This document shows positions 21,562-34,165 of a stretch of 64,000 nt of DNA, piece after piece. Both the position numbers and the translations under genes were made by a program. Source of the stretch: Favolaschia claudopus (Eukaryota > Basidiomycota > Agaricomycetes > Agaricales > Mycenaceae). Location: positions 744,001 through 808,000 of the forward strand of contig JAWWNJ010000091.1 of NCBI GenBank assembly GCA_037176885.1, read 5' to 3'. Within the stretch, counting starts at the first letter, position 1; each line of letters begins with the position of its first letter. The notes under the pieces are model-generated. The model was not told the origin of the DNA, ran no database searches, and saw nothing but the letters and a program-made list of their open reading frames with translations.

Positions 21562-23947
21562 CTATAACCGAGCCTGGCGGGGCATCAGTCTCAGAATTTG
21601 CCTTACGCCCAAGTCACCAAGGACATCTTCGGCTATAACAACCGTCAGGAAGTTTGACTTCAAGATGAGTCTAAACTGACCTCCTCCGCCGACACTAGAT
21701 CTCAAAAGTCAGAAGTAGCTTCGATGATGCTCGGACATACTCACGCGTCTATGAGCAAAGTCCTATGATAATGCTCTATATGCGTCCCTAGACCTAAACG
21801 GGACGTTAATCTGACATGAGATATTGGGAATCTCCAGCAAATACCGGATTGTGTTATTCCACGACCCCCGAAAATCTAGATTCAACACTGAAAAGTATTC
21901 AGAGAGCGGCTAAGCACACTAACCTGAACTGCATCGGCCGCCGTTTCTTGGGAAGCACGAGTGGCGTGCATCTTGAGAAATGCTATTTGGCTAGTGGACG
22001 GTGCTTAAAATTGGACAACAGATACATAGGATCGATCCATGTTCATACCTAGCCAAATGCCTTGCCTGTTCTTTGGCAGACATCGCGCACATCTGGAAAG
22101 TAATGTTCTCCAGCCAAGCTTGGCAGCTCTCGAAACGCGAAATCATGGAAGCAAGTTTCTGGCGAATGACAGGCTGCGCTGACAGAGGTTTCCCGAAAAC
22201 CTTTCTCTGCGCTGCCCATCTGGAGGAAACGTCAGTCTCCACGCTGAATGATATCAGCAAGCAAACCCACTTGAAGCATTCTTCGAAAATAATTCTCTGT
22301 CCTGCGATAGTGCTGACAGTCAAGACCCATCTAGTATCATTCCAATCAAATATGTGGCAAGGCTCGGAGTTCACAATGACTGTACCTCTCATGATTGAAA
22401 TTCGCAAGCTGAATGAAGAGGATGTAATTAGGGCGCTCCGGGCAAGTATCTCTTTGACAACGTACAATTATGTTCAATCCTGGTTGACCGGCTCCGAGCT
22501 GGTTCTCGAACGGAACATGGACGTTGTCAAAAGTGACAAAGCCTGTTCCAGCTGAACCCGAAGAATAGGATGTCTTGATTGGTTTTGTCTCGATTCCTTC
22601 ACCTCGTTCGACGACAAGCACAACGATTTCCCCATCTTCCGCCTTGCAAGCTACCGTAAAGTAATGGGCCCATGTAGAATTGGTGATCCACTTCTTTGTG
22701 CCGTTGACAATCCAGCCATCTTTGGTTCTGGTGGCTCTACATCGTAGTCCTTGTACATCTGATCCTGCAAAGGCCTCTGTGACGGCCAAACACAGAGCCT
22801 TTTTGTGGGATAGCACTTCATCCACTATTTTGTCCCGCAACGCAGGCTGTGCGAATTTAATGATAGGCGGAAGGCCTAGAGAATTAGCGGTAAGATAGAA
22901 GGGGCATAGAAATGGCTAGACTCGTACCTATAATTGTGCCCCCAGCTACCAAATTTGTGTTAGTTAACACTGGAGAGAGCTTCAAATTGTAACTCACCAA
23001 GACCATCGGCATAGCCTAGAGCATTTCTGATGAAATTCATAGCGTATGAAAGGAAAAGAATGACCTCTTGCGTGTATCCTGCTAAGCTCTTGGTTGATGA
23101 TGAGCTCGTGAAAAGGATCGAACTGCATTTCGACATATATATGAGGCGGAGTGATGGAAAAACCTGTAAAGGACTTCCCTCTTCCACGGAGATAGTTCCA
23201 TTCATGAGCACCCGACCTACAAGATGTTTACCTGGACCGACACGCATTGCAGTGATATTGAGCCGCGCCATTTCATCGAAAACCTTCTGGGATGGAGGGG
23301 TTCCGTCTCGCTCGTGTTTCTGTGCATCTGGGTAAACAACCTCATCGACAAACTTTCTCATTGCAGCTCGTAGACGGTGATGGTGCTGATTGACAACGAC
23401 GAACTCGTCAGCGCAGGAATCGAATAGAGTGCCTTGCATCACCTCCTTATAATAAGGGCTATGGAATCCCGGCGACAACCAATTAGGTTCAGCATAGGGT
23501 ACTGCGCTGAGTGATCCGGGAATGTGGCTCTTAATCTGCACCTCTTCGCCTTCTATTGCGCCAATTTGAAGCCGAGAGTATCGGTCGAGGACTTCAGTAC
23601 GGTGAAGTGCAAAGAAGTGTTCTGTTGCGTCTCTACCAGCTATACACTTTCAGACTTAATGTCGTCCACAGGATGCTTTCCAAGTGAACTGACCTATCTC
23701 AGGATCCAGCAGGACGGATTGGCCGCCAGGATGAAGTTTAGCGAAAGAGGATAAGTCGTACACCCGCGAGTCGATTATGACCCACTACATAGCATCAGCA
23801 TGTTGTCTTCGACACACGGCGACGTTTCACTGACTAGGTCTCCTGGTGAAGCGTGCTAAGATCCCGATAAATGAACAGTCATTTGGCGTGCAATAAGTTT
23901 AGATAAACCTGAACCACAGCGTCTCTCGAAAACAGTTTCAAAGTCAT
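21562..23947 (-). CDS. Cytochrome b5-acyl-CoA dehydrogenase fusion, copy 1 (PTS1 ARL)
   Basis: Flavoprotein expected to introduce a 2,3 double bond into an acyl-CoA in peroxisomes. The start at 23947 gives MTLKLFSRDAVVQ, spliced to HASPGDL and WVIIDSRVYDLSSF. The b5-type heme domain has both axial His candidates (KLHPGG and FFALHR). The acyl-CoA dehydrogenase part includes ITAMRVGPGKHL, VTEAFAGSDVQG (FAD and substrate), TKKWITNSTWAHYFTVACK and RKVFGKPLS. The helix-G segment reads NFNHERW, with Glu where isovaleryl-CoA dehydrogenase has its catalytic base, while the usual C-terminal catalytic Glu is replaced by Gly (VGGGAEDVL). The protein ends in ARL, a PTS1 variant. About ten exons. It is divergent from the racemase gene, with start codons 251 bp apart. 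Confidence 0.9.
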
Positions 23948-24198
23948 GGGTCACGGCGCCGTGTTGGTAAGTGTGTTATAAACTTTCGTGGGGGTGATGA
24001 TCGAGGACCGCGACGCGTTCCAATGTGAATTGAACGTGAACGGTTCTGGAGACTCGGAGCGGGGAATTTCCTTTTTCGGAAAGAATCAGCGCGATCGGCA
24101 CCGGGTATAGAAACTGCCGGCCCGGGCCCAAGCGAAAAGCAACTTGGACTTGACCTCTTGCTTGACCTCTTCAAGTTCGAATTTCGAGCAGTGGAATA

Positions 24199-25799
24199 AT
24201 GGCCCTCTCCAACATTAACGTTGTCGAGGTGCGTCGCGCCCTATGCTTCTTTGCATACCATTAACATCCCTCAGTTTGCGGGCCTTGCTCCCGGACCGTT
24301 TGCTGGTCTCATCCTGGCCGACAATGGAGCCTCTGTTATTCGAATCGACCGTCCCGGCGCGTCTTCTTCTGATATTCTATGCCGCGGGAAGGTAGAGCAT
24401 ATGCTTGAGTCAACATGCGACGACTTGTTCAATTGAAGCAAGCAAAACTAGAAATCCGCTGCCATAAATCCCAAAATCCCAAGCGGAAAGGCCGCGTTGC
24501 TGAGACTTATTGCGTCTGCAGACGTATTAATCGACCCTTTCCGCCCAGGCGTCATGGAACGGCTGGGGCTTGGACCCGAGGTATTTCTCGGTAGCCAAGA
24601 TTCGCCGGGCTTGAATGAGAGCCTTATTTATGCTCGAATGATTGGGTGGGTGCTCAACACAGCTGTTTGCGTTCTGTATTGGAAAAATTGTGCGATCAGG
24701 TTTCCGAGAACAGGTATCAGAATATGGTATAATTTCGAGGTCCGGACTGACCGAGATGCCACTTGAAGGACCGCATAAAGATATGGCGGGTATGTATGTT
24801 TCTCCCTGTTACCGTATGTCTCTGAGGTTGTAATCCCAAGGACATGATATAAACTATCTCGCTTTGAGTGGAGTTTTATCGGTCAGTTATTACAAGAAAT
24901 TCCTTTGAGCGTTCAGCCCAGATTCGCGGAAGCTTTTGCCAGGCACAGCAGATAAACCGAGTTTTCCGATAAATCTTCTTGCCGACTTTGCGGGAGGGGG
25001 GATGACTTGTGCTATGGGAATCCTGCTCGCCTTGATTGCGCGAGGCAAGAGCGGGCGGGGGCAGGTCGTCGACGCCGACATGGTCTGTACTTAGCGCTCA
25101 AGTGAATCTCGAATCTGACCCCGCACAGGTTTCCGGCTCGCGTTATCTGTCTTCTTTCCCGCTGTTGGGACTAGTCTCGCAGTCTGTACATATGTCCGGC
25201 ACCCGTGGATCTCGACTGCTCGACGGTGGTGCTCCCTTCTACAATATCTACACATGCCAAGATGGCAGGTGGATGTCAGTCGGTTGCCTCGAGCCCCAAT
25301 TCTTCAAGGCATTCATCGAGAGGTTTGTGAACGCAGTCCCCTCTGGGTTTAGCCTTGATGGCTGGGCTCCCGCCTCGGAAACACAGTTCGATCAAGACGA
25401 ATGGCCCAAACTCAAAGAATACCTGACAAGAGGTTTTGCTACAAGAGAGCGGGACTATTGGGCGAAAGTCTTTCACGGTCAGTGCCTGGATAGCTCTGTA
25501 TAAATGATCTCTTAGCGTCTGCAGGAACGGATGCATGCGCTGTTCCTGTTCTAACTCCTGAAGAAGCCGCAGTGTTGGATGCTTCCAACTCAGAAATACC
25601 TGTACCGCATCCCCGAATTGCAGGATTTGCTGAGTTGCCCGGTGTCCGCGAAAATCCTGGGCCTGGCTCTCTGAAACTTCGCAGCGGAGAGCACACACGA
25701 GAGATTTTGGCTGGGCTAGGTTTGGATGATGCCCAGCTGAACGAAATGATGCGCGAAGGTGCAATATCCATGTCGGACGATCGTGAAAGTAAACTATGA
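24199..25799 (+). CDS. Alpha-methylacyl-CoA racemase, CoA-transferase family III (PTS1 SKL)
   Basis: Interconverts (2R)- and (2S)-2-methylacyl-CoA so that branched chains can enter beta-oxidation. Exon 1 is [10 protein letters not shown], followed by [20 protein letters not shown], which is the CaiB/AMACR N-terminal signature. [19 protein letters not shown] and the [18 protein letters not shown] segment follow, the latter holding the His that serves as one catalytic base in this family. [11 protein letters not shown] contains the Asp candidate for the other. The protein ends in ESKL, a canonical PTS1. It contains several introns and about 400 residues, the usual size. It lies head-to-head with b5-ACAD copy 1 and 203 bp upstream of copy 2, suggesting shared control. 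Confidence 0.9.
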
Positions 25800-26002
25800 A
25801 GGTTGCTGGATGTAATGTGTACAAAGAATAAACCGCGCTGCACAACGAATATTATTTTGAGACGGACCGGCAATATTGAAATGACGAAACCGAAGATCCA
25901 CGTCAATATATTCACGCGCTCCCAACGGTTATCACATGTGAATCACCGCCCAGTTATAACCCTCTCATCACATTTGAACGGGTCCCTAACTACTCTCAAG
26001 CA

Positions 26003-28540
26003 ATGTCCAAGCAGTTTACTTTCGAGGAAGTCGCAAAGGTCTGTTCCTTTCGTTTTCTACGGACGAGTCTCACCATTCTTTTAGCACAACAAGCCGGGCG
26101 ATCTAGTGAGTCCTAGACAGCATGTTTGCAACTTGAATGATTCATTAGACTTGACTGGCGCAGTGGATCGTTGTCGACGCCAAAGTCTACGACCTGTCTA
26201 AGTTTCAGAACATGCACCCCGGCGGCATAAGTGTACTCTCCGACGAGGAAGTCGGTAAATACGACGGCCCTTTCTGCTCGTGAAACGGCATCTCATTGTG
26301 TTTTCTCAGCTGGCCAGGATGCAACAGAGTCTTTCTTTGCTCTACATCGGCAAGAGGTCCTCGAGAGACCGCAATACAAGCGTTTACAAATTGGGGTGAT
26401 CGCGGGGGAGAAGAGCATCATCAAGGGCCTAGTACCTGGTGAAATAAGCAAAGTACCTTATGCTGAACCTTCGTGGCTGGTCGAGGGCTTCCATAGCCCT
26501 TACTTCAGTGAGGTATGAAGATTATTTCGGTTCACTGCGGCGGTTTTCATCTCACAAAACCGTAGAATCACAGAAAGTTCCAGGCGGCAGTGCGCAAATT
26601 CGTCGATGCTGAGATCTACCCTGAAGCCCAGGTGCGTATGCTACCTTCGCCATGTCACTTACGCTGAACTTGGCCCTTCTGAGTAGATTAAAGAGGAAGA
26701 TGGTTCCAAAATATCCCCGGAGCTTGTACAGAAGATGACGTGCGTCCCCCGCCCATTTGCTGTGATCTCACTTTCAATGGTCGGAATTAGTGCATTGAAC
26801 TTTCACGCAATGCGCATGGGTCCAGGCAAGCACCTCAAGGGCCTGACTCTCATGAACGGACTTGTCAAGCCAGAAGAGTTTGATTACTTCCACGAGGTAG
26901 TCTTAAAGTATCCATCAACACAATCCTTTTTGATTCTCCCTCGCAGCTCATCATCAACCAAGAAATTGCGCGTTGTGGTGCACGCGGATACGGAGACGGT
27001 CAGAAAAAGCTTGACTGCTTGACTGGTCTCTGACTCTCTTTTTACAGGTCTTTTATCCGGCAAAGTCATCGGCCTTCCTCCCGTGTTGAATTTCGGCAGT
27101 GATGAGCTCAAGGCGCGAGTAGTGCCTGAAGTCCTTTCGGGCAAGAAATTCATTTGTCTAGCCATTTCCGAAGCGCAGGCAGGCTCAGATGTCATGGGTC
27201 TTCAGGTCTTGCGCGTTTCTTCCCTACGTATCTCGACTAACAACTGTGAATCAGACCACCGCTGTCAAGAGTGAAGACGGGAAAGAGTGGATCATCAACG
27301 GTCCGTTCCCTTCTATCAACTCTCGTCAGCTTGTTCGTTGATCCCTTCTACTCAGGCTCTAAAAAGTGGATAACGAACGGGTGAGCCGGCCTCTGATCCC
27401 ATTCAAATCTGTTCCTAAACTTTCTCTCAGCACATTTGCCGACTACTTCACCGTTGGGTGCAAGACGGAGGACGGATTCACTGTCATTCTTGTTGAGCGA
27501 GGCGAAGGAGTGGAGACGAAGGCGATCAAGACAAGCGTAAGCCGAATGATTATCAGCAGAAACCCTCACTTCAACGTTTGAACAGTACTCGGCTTCTGCA
27601 GGAACGGCCTTCATCACCTTTGATAATGCAAGAGCGCCTGTCGGAAACACGCTCGGAGAAGAGGGAGGCGGAATCTTCGTCATGCTGAGGTGCGTGCCTT
27701 GTTCTCATCCCTGGATCTCTTATACAAAAAATAATATCTGTCAGCAACTTCAACCACGAGCGGTGGGTAATGTGTTGCAGCTCCGCTCGAGCCCAGAGAG
27801 GAATAGGTGAGTCAGTTACCTCCTTACACTTCAGCCTTCACCCAACAGCATACCAGTGGAGGAATGCCTGAAGTATGTATGCTTCATTGTATCGCATGCC
27901 ATATCCTGAGTACCGCCCAGGTGGACTGCTCAACGGAAAGCGTTTGGCAAGCCTTTGAACTCTTTGGCCGTAATTCGTGCCAAGCTTGCAGCTATGATAT
28001 CTCGCGCCGAAAGTATGTCTGTTATCCTTGAAATGGTTCCCTAGACTGACGACGCTGGGTTTCAGGCACTCAAAATTGGTTAGAAAACATCACGTATCAA
28101 ATGTGCAACATGGTATGCCTTGCTTCATCTTGGGTGTGTGCGCAAATGTGTCCGAACATCCATACAGTCGTATAAACAGCAAGCTGGAAAGCTCGCTGGG
28201 CAAGTAGCTTTTCGCAAGAGATTTTCGTAGCTAATCCTCCTTCCTTCTACCAGCCAAATTGCTTTCCTGAAGGCATACTCCACCTCGTGCGGACAAGAAA
28301 CGGCTAAGGATGCCGTGCAGATCTTTGGTGGTCGCGGAATCACTCGGACAGGCAGGTGTCTCCTGCTTAGCGAATACGTTTACGCATTGACAACTCATTT
28401 CTAAAGGAATGGGACGTTTCATCGAGCATTACCACCGCACCATTGCTTTCGATGCTCTTCTAGGCGGAGCTGAGGATGTGCTGAGAGATCTAGGTGTCCG
28501 TCAGGCGCTTCGGAGCATGCCGAAAGACGCTAAACTATGA
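26003..28540 (+). CDS. Cytochrome b5-acyl-CoA dehydrogenase fusion, copy 2 (PTS1 AKL)
   Basis: Same architecture as copies 1 and 3. Start at 26003: MSKQFTFEEVAK|HNKPGDL|WIVVDAKVYDLSKF, with heme motifs MHPGG and FFALHR. Dehydrogenase motifs are NFHAMRMGPGKHLKG, ISEAQAGSDVMG, SKKWITNGTFADYFTVGCK and RKAFGKPLN. Helix G again reads NFNHERW, and the usual catalytic Glu position near the C-terminus is Gly (LLGGAEDVL). It ends in DAKL, a PTS1. About a dozen exons with 45-60 nt introns. Some junctions in 26880-27060 and 27740-28130 are inferred from paralogue alignment, not from perfect splice consensus. It is tandem with the racemase gene upstream. Confidence 0.88.
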
Positions 28541-29670
28541 TTTATCGCGGGGCTATCTATGGAAGGAGGAGGAGAATGCATTATTGGATCACATAATATA
28601 TACAATACAAGGATTTTCATACGCACAAGCGCAGAACAAGCGCACACTCAAAATACAGCGAGGGCAAATCCTAAAAAAGGAAATCTCCGCAATGGGAGAC
28701 TTGCGGAAGCAAAAATAGTGTAAAGATGTAAAATCATCGTTACGATGACCTGAAGTTACGAGGTGCAGTTGAAATTTCGTACCACATGTCTTTGCTGCAG
28801 GGACGAGACGCAGTGTAACCCCCATGCCAGCTTCTTCCTTGTCGCCTTGCAGGCGATTCCGCGAACGTCGCGACTTGTCCAAGTCTTCCAATAATTCAGG
28901 TTTTTTTTCCACGGAGTCTGCCGGTAGAAACGCAGCACGTTGCTGTATTGACGAGAACCCGACACGCCAGCGCTCTTATACCGAGTTGAAAAACAAGCAT
29001 ACCAAACTGTGCTGAGGCATTGCGTCGGAGGGTCCACCGACGGGATCCAGGCGTCGCGCGTGGATGTAGCTGTCAGAATCAGGTCCCGTATCACGAAATA
29101 CAAGAGATTTGTCAAAAGAAGGAATGCCGGAGACAAAAAGGACCGCGGTCATCCATGCGTTCATCGACACTGCCTGCGTTGGTGGACGTCCATTAATCTC
29201 TGGATCGCGGGGAGACATACGGTGCACAGTCGGAATATTTTTAGTTGGACCAAGGTAATTTCGTCGTGAAGAGCAGAGATGATTGTGGGTCAGGACGCGT
29301 CAGCTTTGGAAGAGGGCTGTAGGATTCAACCAAGAGCAGCACGCGTGGATTTGTGCCTCGAGGCGTTAAGCAGAAATTCTTGAAGAAAGCACAGGATGAG
29401 ATCAGAAATATTGGCACTGCCAAAAGAAAGAGGAGCACAGCCGCGCTTGGACGCGTTTGACCTTAAATTTACTGGTTCGCGTATGGATTCCGGAATAATA
29501 CCTTCCCAAGCCACTCAGAAGGCCTTGCAAGCCTCTTCCAGAGCGTTGTAGTCCCCCGCGATACCCCTTCCTCCATTACAGCTGTCTTGTGTGTCCAGGG
29601 CGCTTACGCCAGGTTACGGTAATAACCGTGACAGTACTACTCGCTCTCTCTCTTGCCATCTCCCACCACA
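28541..29670. other. Intergenic, 1.1 kb, no supported gene
   Basis: Minus-strand frames between 28750 and 29520 contain hydrophobic and Ser/Arg-rich stretches (for example FLLAVPIFLISSCAFF). They do not join into a model with an ATG and recognisable splice sites. Treated as the 3' flank of the dehydrogenase gene and the promoter of the regulator. Confidence 0.4.
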
Positions 29671-32600
29671 ATGTCTCAAGGCCAGTATTCAAACCAACAA
29701 TGGTCTCAGCAGCAACAATACCCTCGTCTCCAGCTAGAGCACGAATTTGACTTTTCCGCCCTTAACCCGCAGTCTACCTTTCCCGACTCGTACCAGTTTA
29801 ATTCTGCTCCCTTTCAGCAACAGCAGCAGCAGCAATTTACCGCGTCCCCCCAGTCTTCCCCGTCCCAGTTACAGAGTCGGAATTATGCTCCGGCTTCCGG
29901 TGGAGGTCACAGTCGTTCCGCCTCCATCGACCACACAGGCAGCATCTTCGCGTCCAACCAGCAGAATTTCTTCCAGCAACAGCAATCGCAGCAAACCTTT
30001 CTTGCCCCAGACCCTCAGCGCGAATACCACAATAACTCTTCCACGTACAACTTCCAGGCTGCCACTACCCCCACACCCCGAACTGCTACCGGTCTTAGCG
30101 CGATAACGACCGGGGTCGTGTCTAGGCCGCCGCAACAGCAGCAACAGCAACCCCGCGCCTCATCGTCCTCGTACTACCCCACAAGGCCACCACCAAGTCA
30201 ACCAAGCAAAGCTAAACGTGCGCGCGCGGAAACCTCTGGCGAGCCAAAGGATGAGGAAATGGAGGGTGAAATGGAAGAGGAGGGCGGGGCGCGTGCAAAG
30301 CCGTCGGTGTTTCTCCATCTATCGATGATCTGACCTTTGACCGACGGATCTGCGCTGTAGTCCCGGAGCTTGTGCGCGATGCAAGAATCTCAAAGTTAAA
30401 TGCGAGTTCAAGACGGAAACCGATCCATGCAAGCGGTGCTTCAACGGCGGACACGACTGTGTCACCCCCGGCCGTAAGAAACGCCGGACGCCGCCGTACG
30501 TTTCTTTGTCTCTTCTCCGCCTCCTGGCGGGCTTCGTTCGCTTACTTACCACTTACGAATCAGGAAACGTGAACACCTGCTTAATGAGATCCGCGAGCAG
30601 GCGGCGCAGATCCAGAAGCTTATGACTCAGCTAGAGCAAACCAATGCACGCCAGCAACAGCTCGGCCTACCACCTAACTCAGCTACGACCGACACTTTTC
30701 CGCTTACCCCCAACTCGTCTACAGGCGGGCTACAGTCGCCCGTCCTCTCCCCATCCTCCACTACACCCTCGTCCGGGTTTCTCACCGGAGATGGCCTTGC
30801 CGACAACACCGAGTCGACCGAGACCAATCGCGCGGTTGAAAACTGGATCGCCAAAGCCCGCGACAGCTTGGCGGAATTTGACGGCTTCCTCGGCATTGGT
30901 GGGGCGAGCATGCCAAAAAGCTTCCTCGTCAAGGAGGATCTGGAGGATTCTGCTAGTGATGACGGCGAAGAGGGACTTGATGCGGCCCTGGTTGATAGCA
31001 GCGACGAGTTGAGGGAGGACGGTAATGAGGTGGGGATTGAGGTGTTGGATTCGGACGGAGAAGAAGTTCCTGTTGGCTCAAGGACGGTAAACAGGAGAAA
31101 TGGCCAGAAACCGAGGCAATTATCAATTGCGTCGTCGAGTGGGAGTGGTAGTGGCAGGGTCGTGCCTAAGAAGAAGGATTCAGGTGGCGAGAAACTCGCT
31201 ACTTTGCCTAGTGAGGCGAGTCCATTCGGGCTCATGGCGGATTTGAGTCTGAAGAAGGGTGCGGACGATGAGGCGGATGACGCGCCTGCACTTGGTGTGG
31301 CGAACAGTAATTTCTTCAGATCGAGTGAGTTTTTTTATTTATTTTTCTCTTGATTCAGTTGCTGAAGGCGCCACTCATAACAGGTCCAACTCCCGACCCG
31401 ATGCGAAGTCGACCGCTCAGTAATGGGCCCGCGGCGCCTCATATCTTAACGCGCGGTCTAATCACGACCCTTGAGGCGGAGAAGCTGTTCGACATATTTT
31501 TCCAGCGCATGAATCTTTCGGTCTCACTACTCGATCCCGTTCTATACACTCCACAGAAGACTTGCTTCCGCAGTCCATTTTTGTTCACTGTTGGTGCGTC
31601 TGGTATTCCTCAAAAAGTTGTAGGCACTAACTGCCCCACAGTTTGCGCCATTGCCTCTCGGTTCTATACTGAACGGCCGGAGCTCTACCCACAGGCGATG
31701 CATTTCGCTCAACTTGCTGCCGGCACGGCCTTGATCAGTGGGCAAAAATGTGTCGAGCTTTGCCAAGGGTATATCCTAATGTCCCTGTATCCTGTTCCTG
31801 CAAAGCGCTGGGAAGACGACCGCGGATGGCTATATCTCGGGCTGGCTATCAGGTATGAATAACATTTAGTCATTATTGCTCACATTACTAACGTTCATCG
31901 GCAGAATGGCCTCTGACCTTAATCTGCATCTTCCCAACACCGCCGAACCGCGCAATGAGTCTCACGCCCGAGAGATGCTCAATCGCACGCGCGTTTGGCT
32001 TAACTGCTTCAATCTCGATCGCTCGACGGGTTCACAGTATGGCAAGGCGCCGACCATCCCCAACAATGACTACATGGCCAACCGGAGCTCCGAATGGTGG
32101 CGGAGCAGCCCTTACAATATGCAGAATTTTGACATCCACATCTGCGCTTACAACAGCGAGCTTAAGGTGATGGCGTCGTTCATGGCGACAATCTATAGCG
32201 ATCCCAATCATCCGACGGGGTTGAATAAGGTTTGTGTGGTGATTCCGGGTGTCGATGGATATCTGACTGACATGACACTCTGCAGAATATTGACTTCGAG
32301 GCGGTTGCGTCAAAGACAGACGAGGAGTTGAAGGAGCTGCAAGACAAGTGGCAGCAGGTGCTTGAGACGACCGACCTGACAGATCCGCAAAATCGGTTCC
32401 GCAGTGGGCTGCTCAAGTTGGCCTACAGTTACGCGCGTCTCGTCGCGCTGTCGTTCGGGTTCCAACACGCATTTGGCAAGAATAACACGGATGAAAATCC
32501 GTTCTTGAACCGAGTCAGTTCATAGCTTCTTGAAACAAAATTCTTCCTAACATTGCCTGTAGTGCGTCGCTGCGGCGTCTGATGTTGTTCGGGCCATTGT

Positions 32601-33432
32601 GGACGATGTGGGACGTCCAGATCAAAGTCAGCACTTCTCGCGCTTCGTCCTGCCAGAAACTCATTTTTGTTCACAGGGATATACCTCCGCCACGGGCCAA
32701 TAGCGCAAAGTGTGTTCGTCACCTTTGCGGCATCTATGCTCGTGAAGGTCTGTCTTTATCTCGGCTTCGTTTTTATCCACATCTGAACGAACAAACAAAG
32801 CTTTTGCAACCGAAATTTGCATCCTACCTCACTACTGACAAGCGGCAAGAAATCCGGGGACTCGTCAAACAGGTGATCGATTTACTCGCATCACCCGACG
32901 TCTCCATCGACGACAAGCACGGGCCAAACCTGTATGCGCGCTTCCTCAAAGGCTTGCTCGCTGCCCCGCTTGCAAAGCAGCAGCCTCGACGACCTCTGCG
33001 TACAAACTCTGGGCAGCAGCAGCTAATGGAAACCGACTCGGTGTCCAGCCACACCTCGCCCGAGACGACGCATTCGCTCTCCCCAGCGCCAACGACGGCT
33101 GCGCTGTCATTCGATCGCTTTGCGCCTCCGCTCAATGCGGGCGTGGATCCATTCATGCCCCTCGCTGTTGGGGGAGAGGGCAACATGCTTGGCCTCGATG
33201 CTACTGACACGTCGCCCCCGGATTTCTTTCCTCCTTCGCTGCCGTACAACTCCGACCCATTACAAGGCATGCACTCCCTCGGCACGGGTTGGCCAGAAGG
33301 TTTGTCACTGTTCATCTTGTTAACTCGATCGAAAAGAAACTGAGCTCAACTACAACAGACTACTCATGGATGTCTCAAATACCAAGCCACAACTACATGC
33401 CAGCGGAGGGCATGTACAGCCAGGCATATTAA
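29671..33432 (+). CDS. Zn2Cys6 fungal-specific transcription factor
   Basis: Nuclear DNA-binding regulator. The first exon encodes a Gln/Ser/Pro-rich, prion-like region of about 200 residues with several polyglutamine runs. Splicing at about 30311-30354 creates the binuclear cluster (GACARCKNLKVKC, then CKRCFNGGHDC), followed by a basic linker (RKKRRTPPKRE) and a short coiled coil for dimerisation (LLNEIREQAAQIQKLMTQL). The central fungal_trans regulatory domain spans the exons from about 31385 to 32890, with a WLYLGLAIRMASDLNLHLP core. The C-terminus is Ser/Pro-rich and ends in GMYSQAY. The arrangement resembles the PrtT/War1 type of regulator, but a specific orthology cannot be claimed by eye. 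It lies inside the peroxisomal gene set, so it is a candidate local regulator. Confidence 0.88.
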
Positions 33433-34165
33433 CGAATTTAACGTGTACTTTTTTGATTGCTCATATGTATATGAATGCTTAACTCTTCTGCCAAGTACTG
33501 TATTTCGAGCCCAATTTGTAGTTTTTCTCTTGTATTGGATACGGCGGCGCAGACTCAAAAATTACTCTAAGTTTTGTATTACATTATTCAATATAGGACC
33601 GCCTGTTCACTTTGCGAGCGCTTGGGTTTCCCTTTGTACTGTCTCAGGGAGTGTTGGAGGCAGAACCTTATTGTTGTCGCTTCATGGTGATTCTTGAGCG
33701 GCAATTGATATGAGATTGCAAGCTTGTCTCCAAAAACGCATCCGCGTAATAAATAAAAATAAGGCTGTAGTATTGGGGGTGGACGTATGTGCCTGTGTGT
33801 AGGGGTGGGGTGTATGTACGTGCGAGCAAATATTCAAGGTAGAATTGCAAAGTAGCATGATGTATTACCACCCAGGGTAACAAACAAGAAAGGTCAGGGA
33901 AAAGCGAAGTACACACAGGTGGTCGTGGTGTAGTTCCGTGAAAGTACATAAAAGCGGTGACGAGTAGTGTAAAGAGCGACAGGAGGGGATAGAGGAGAGG
34001 TAGGCAGCGCAAGCACACAGTCAGTGGAAAGTTTGTACGTCAGTAGATGCGATTGCGGGTTGGAAATTATAACAAGTACACCAGTGGGTCAGCCGGGATT
34101 GCAGGGTTAAATTATGTTAGCGGCGTTGGAGTTGTTGCGGTTGCCTCGCGCAGGAGTGAAGATTT
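33433..34165. other. Intergenic between convergent genes
   Basis: About 730 bp with A/T-rich and GT-rich stretches and no coding exon that I can support. Confidence 0.5.

Noticed and set aside
28589..29514. Cluster of minus-strand frames upstream of the Zn2Cys6 gene
   Set aside because: Hydrophobic stretches are visible, but no ATG-to-stop model with sound introns could be built.
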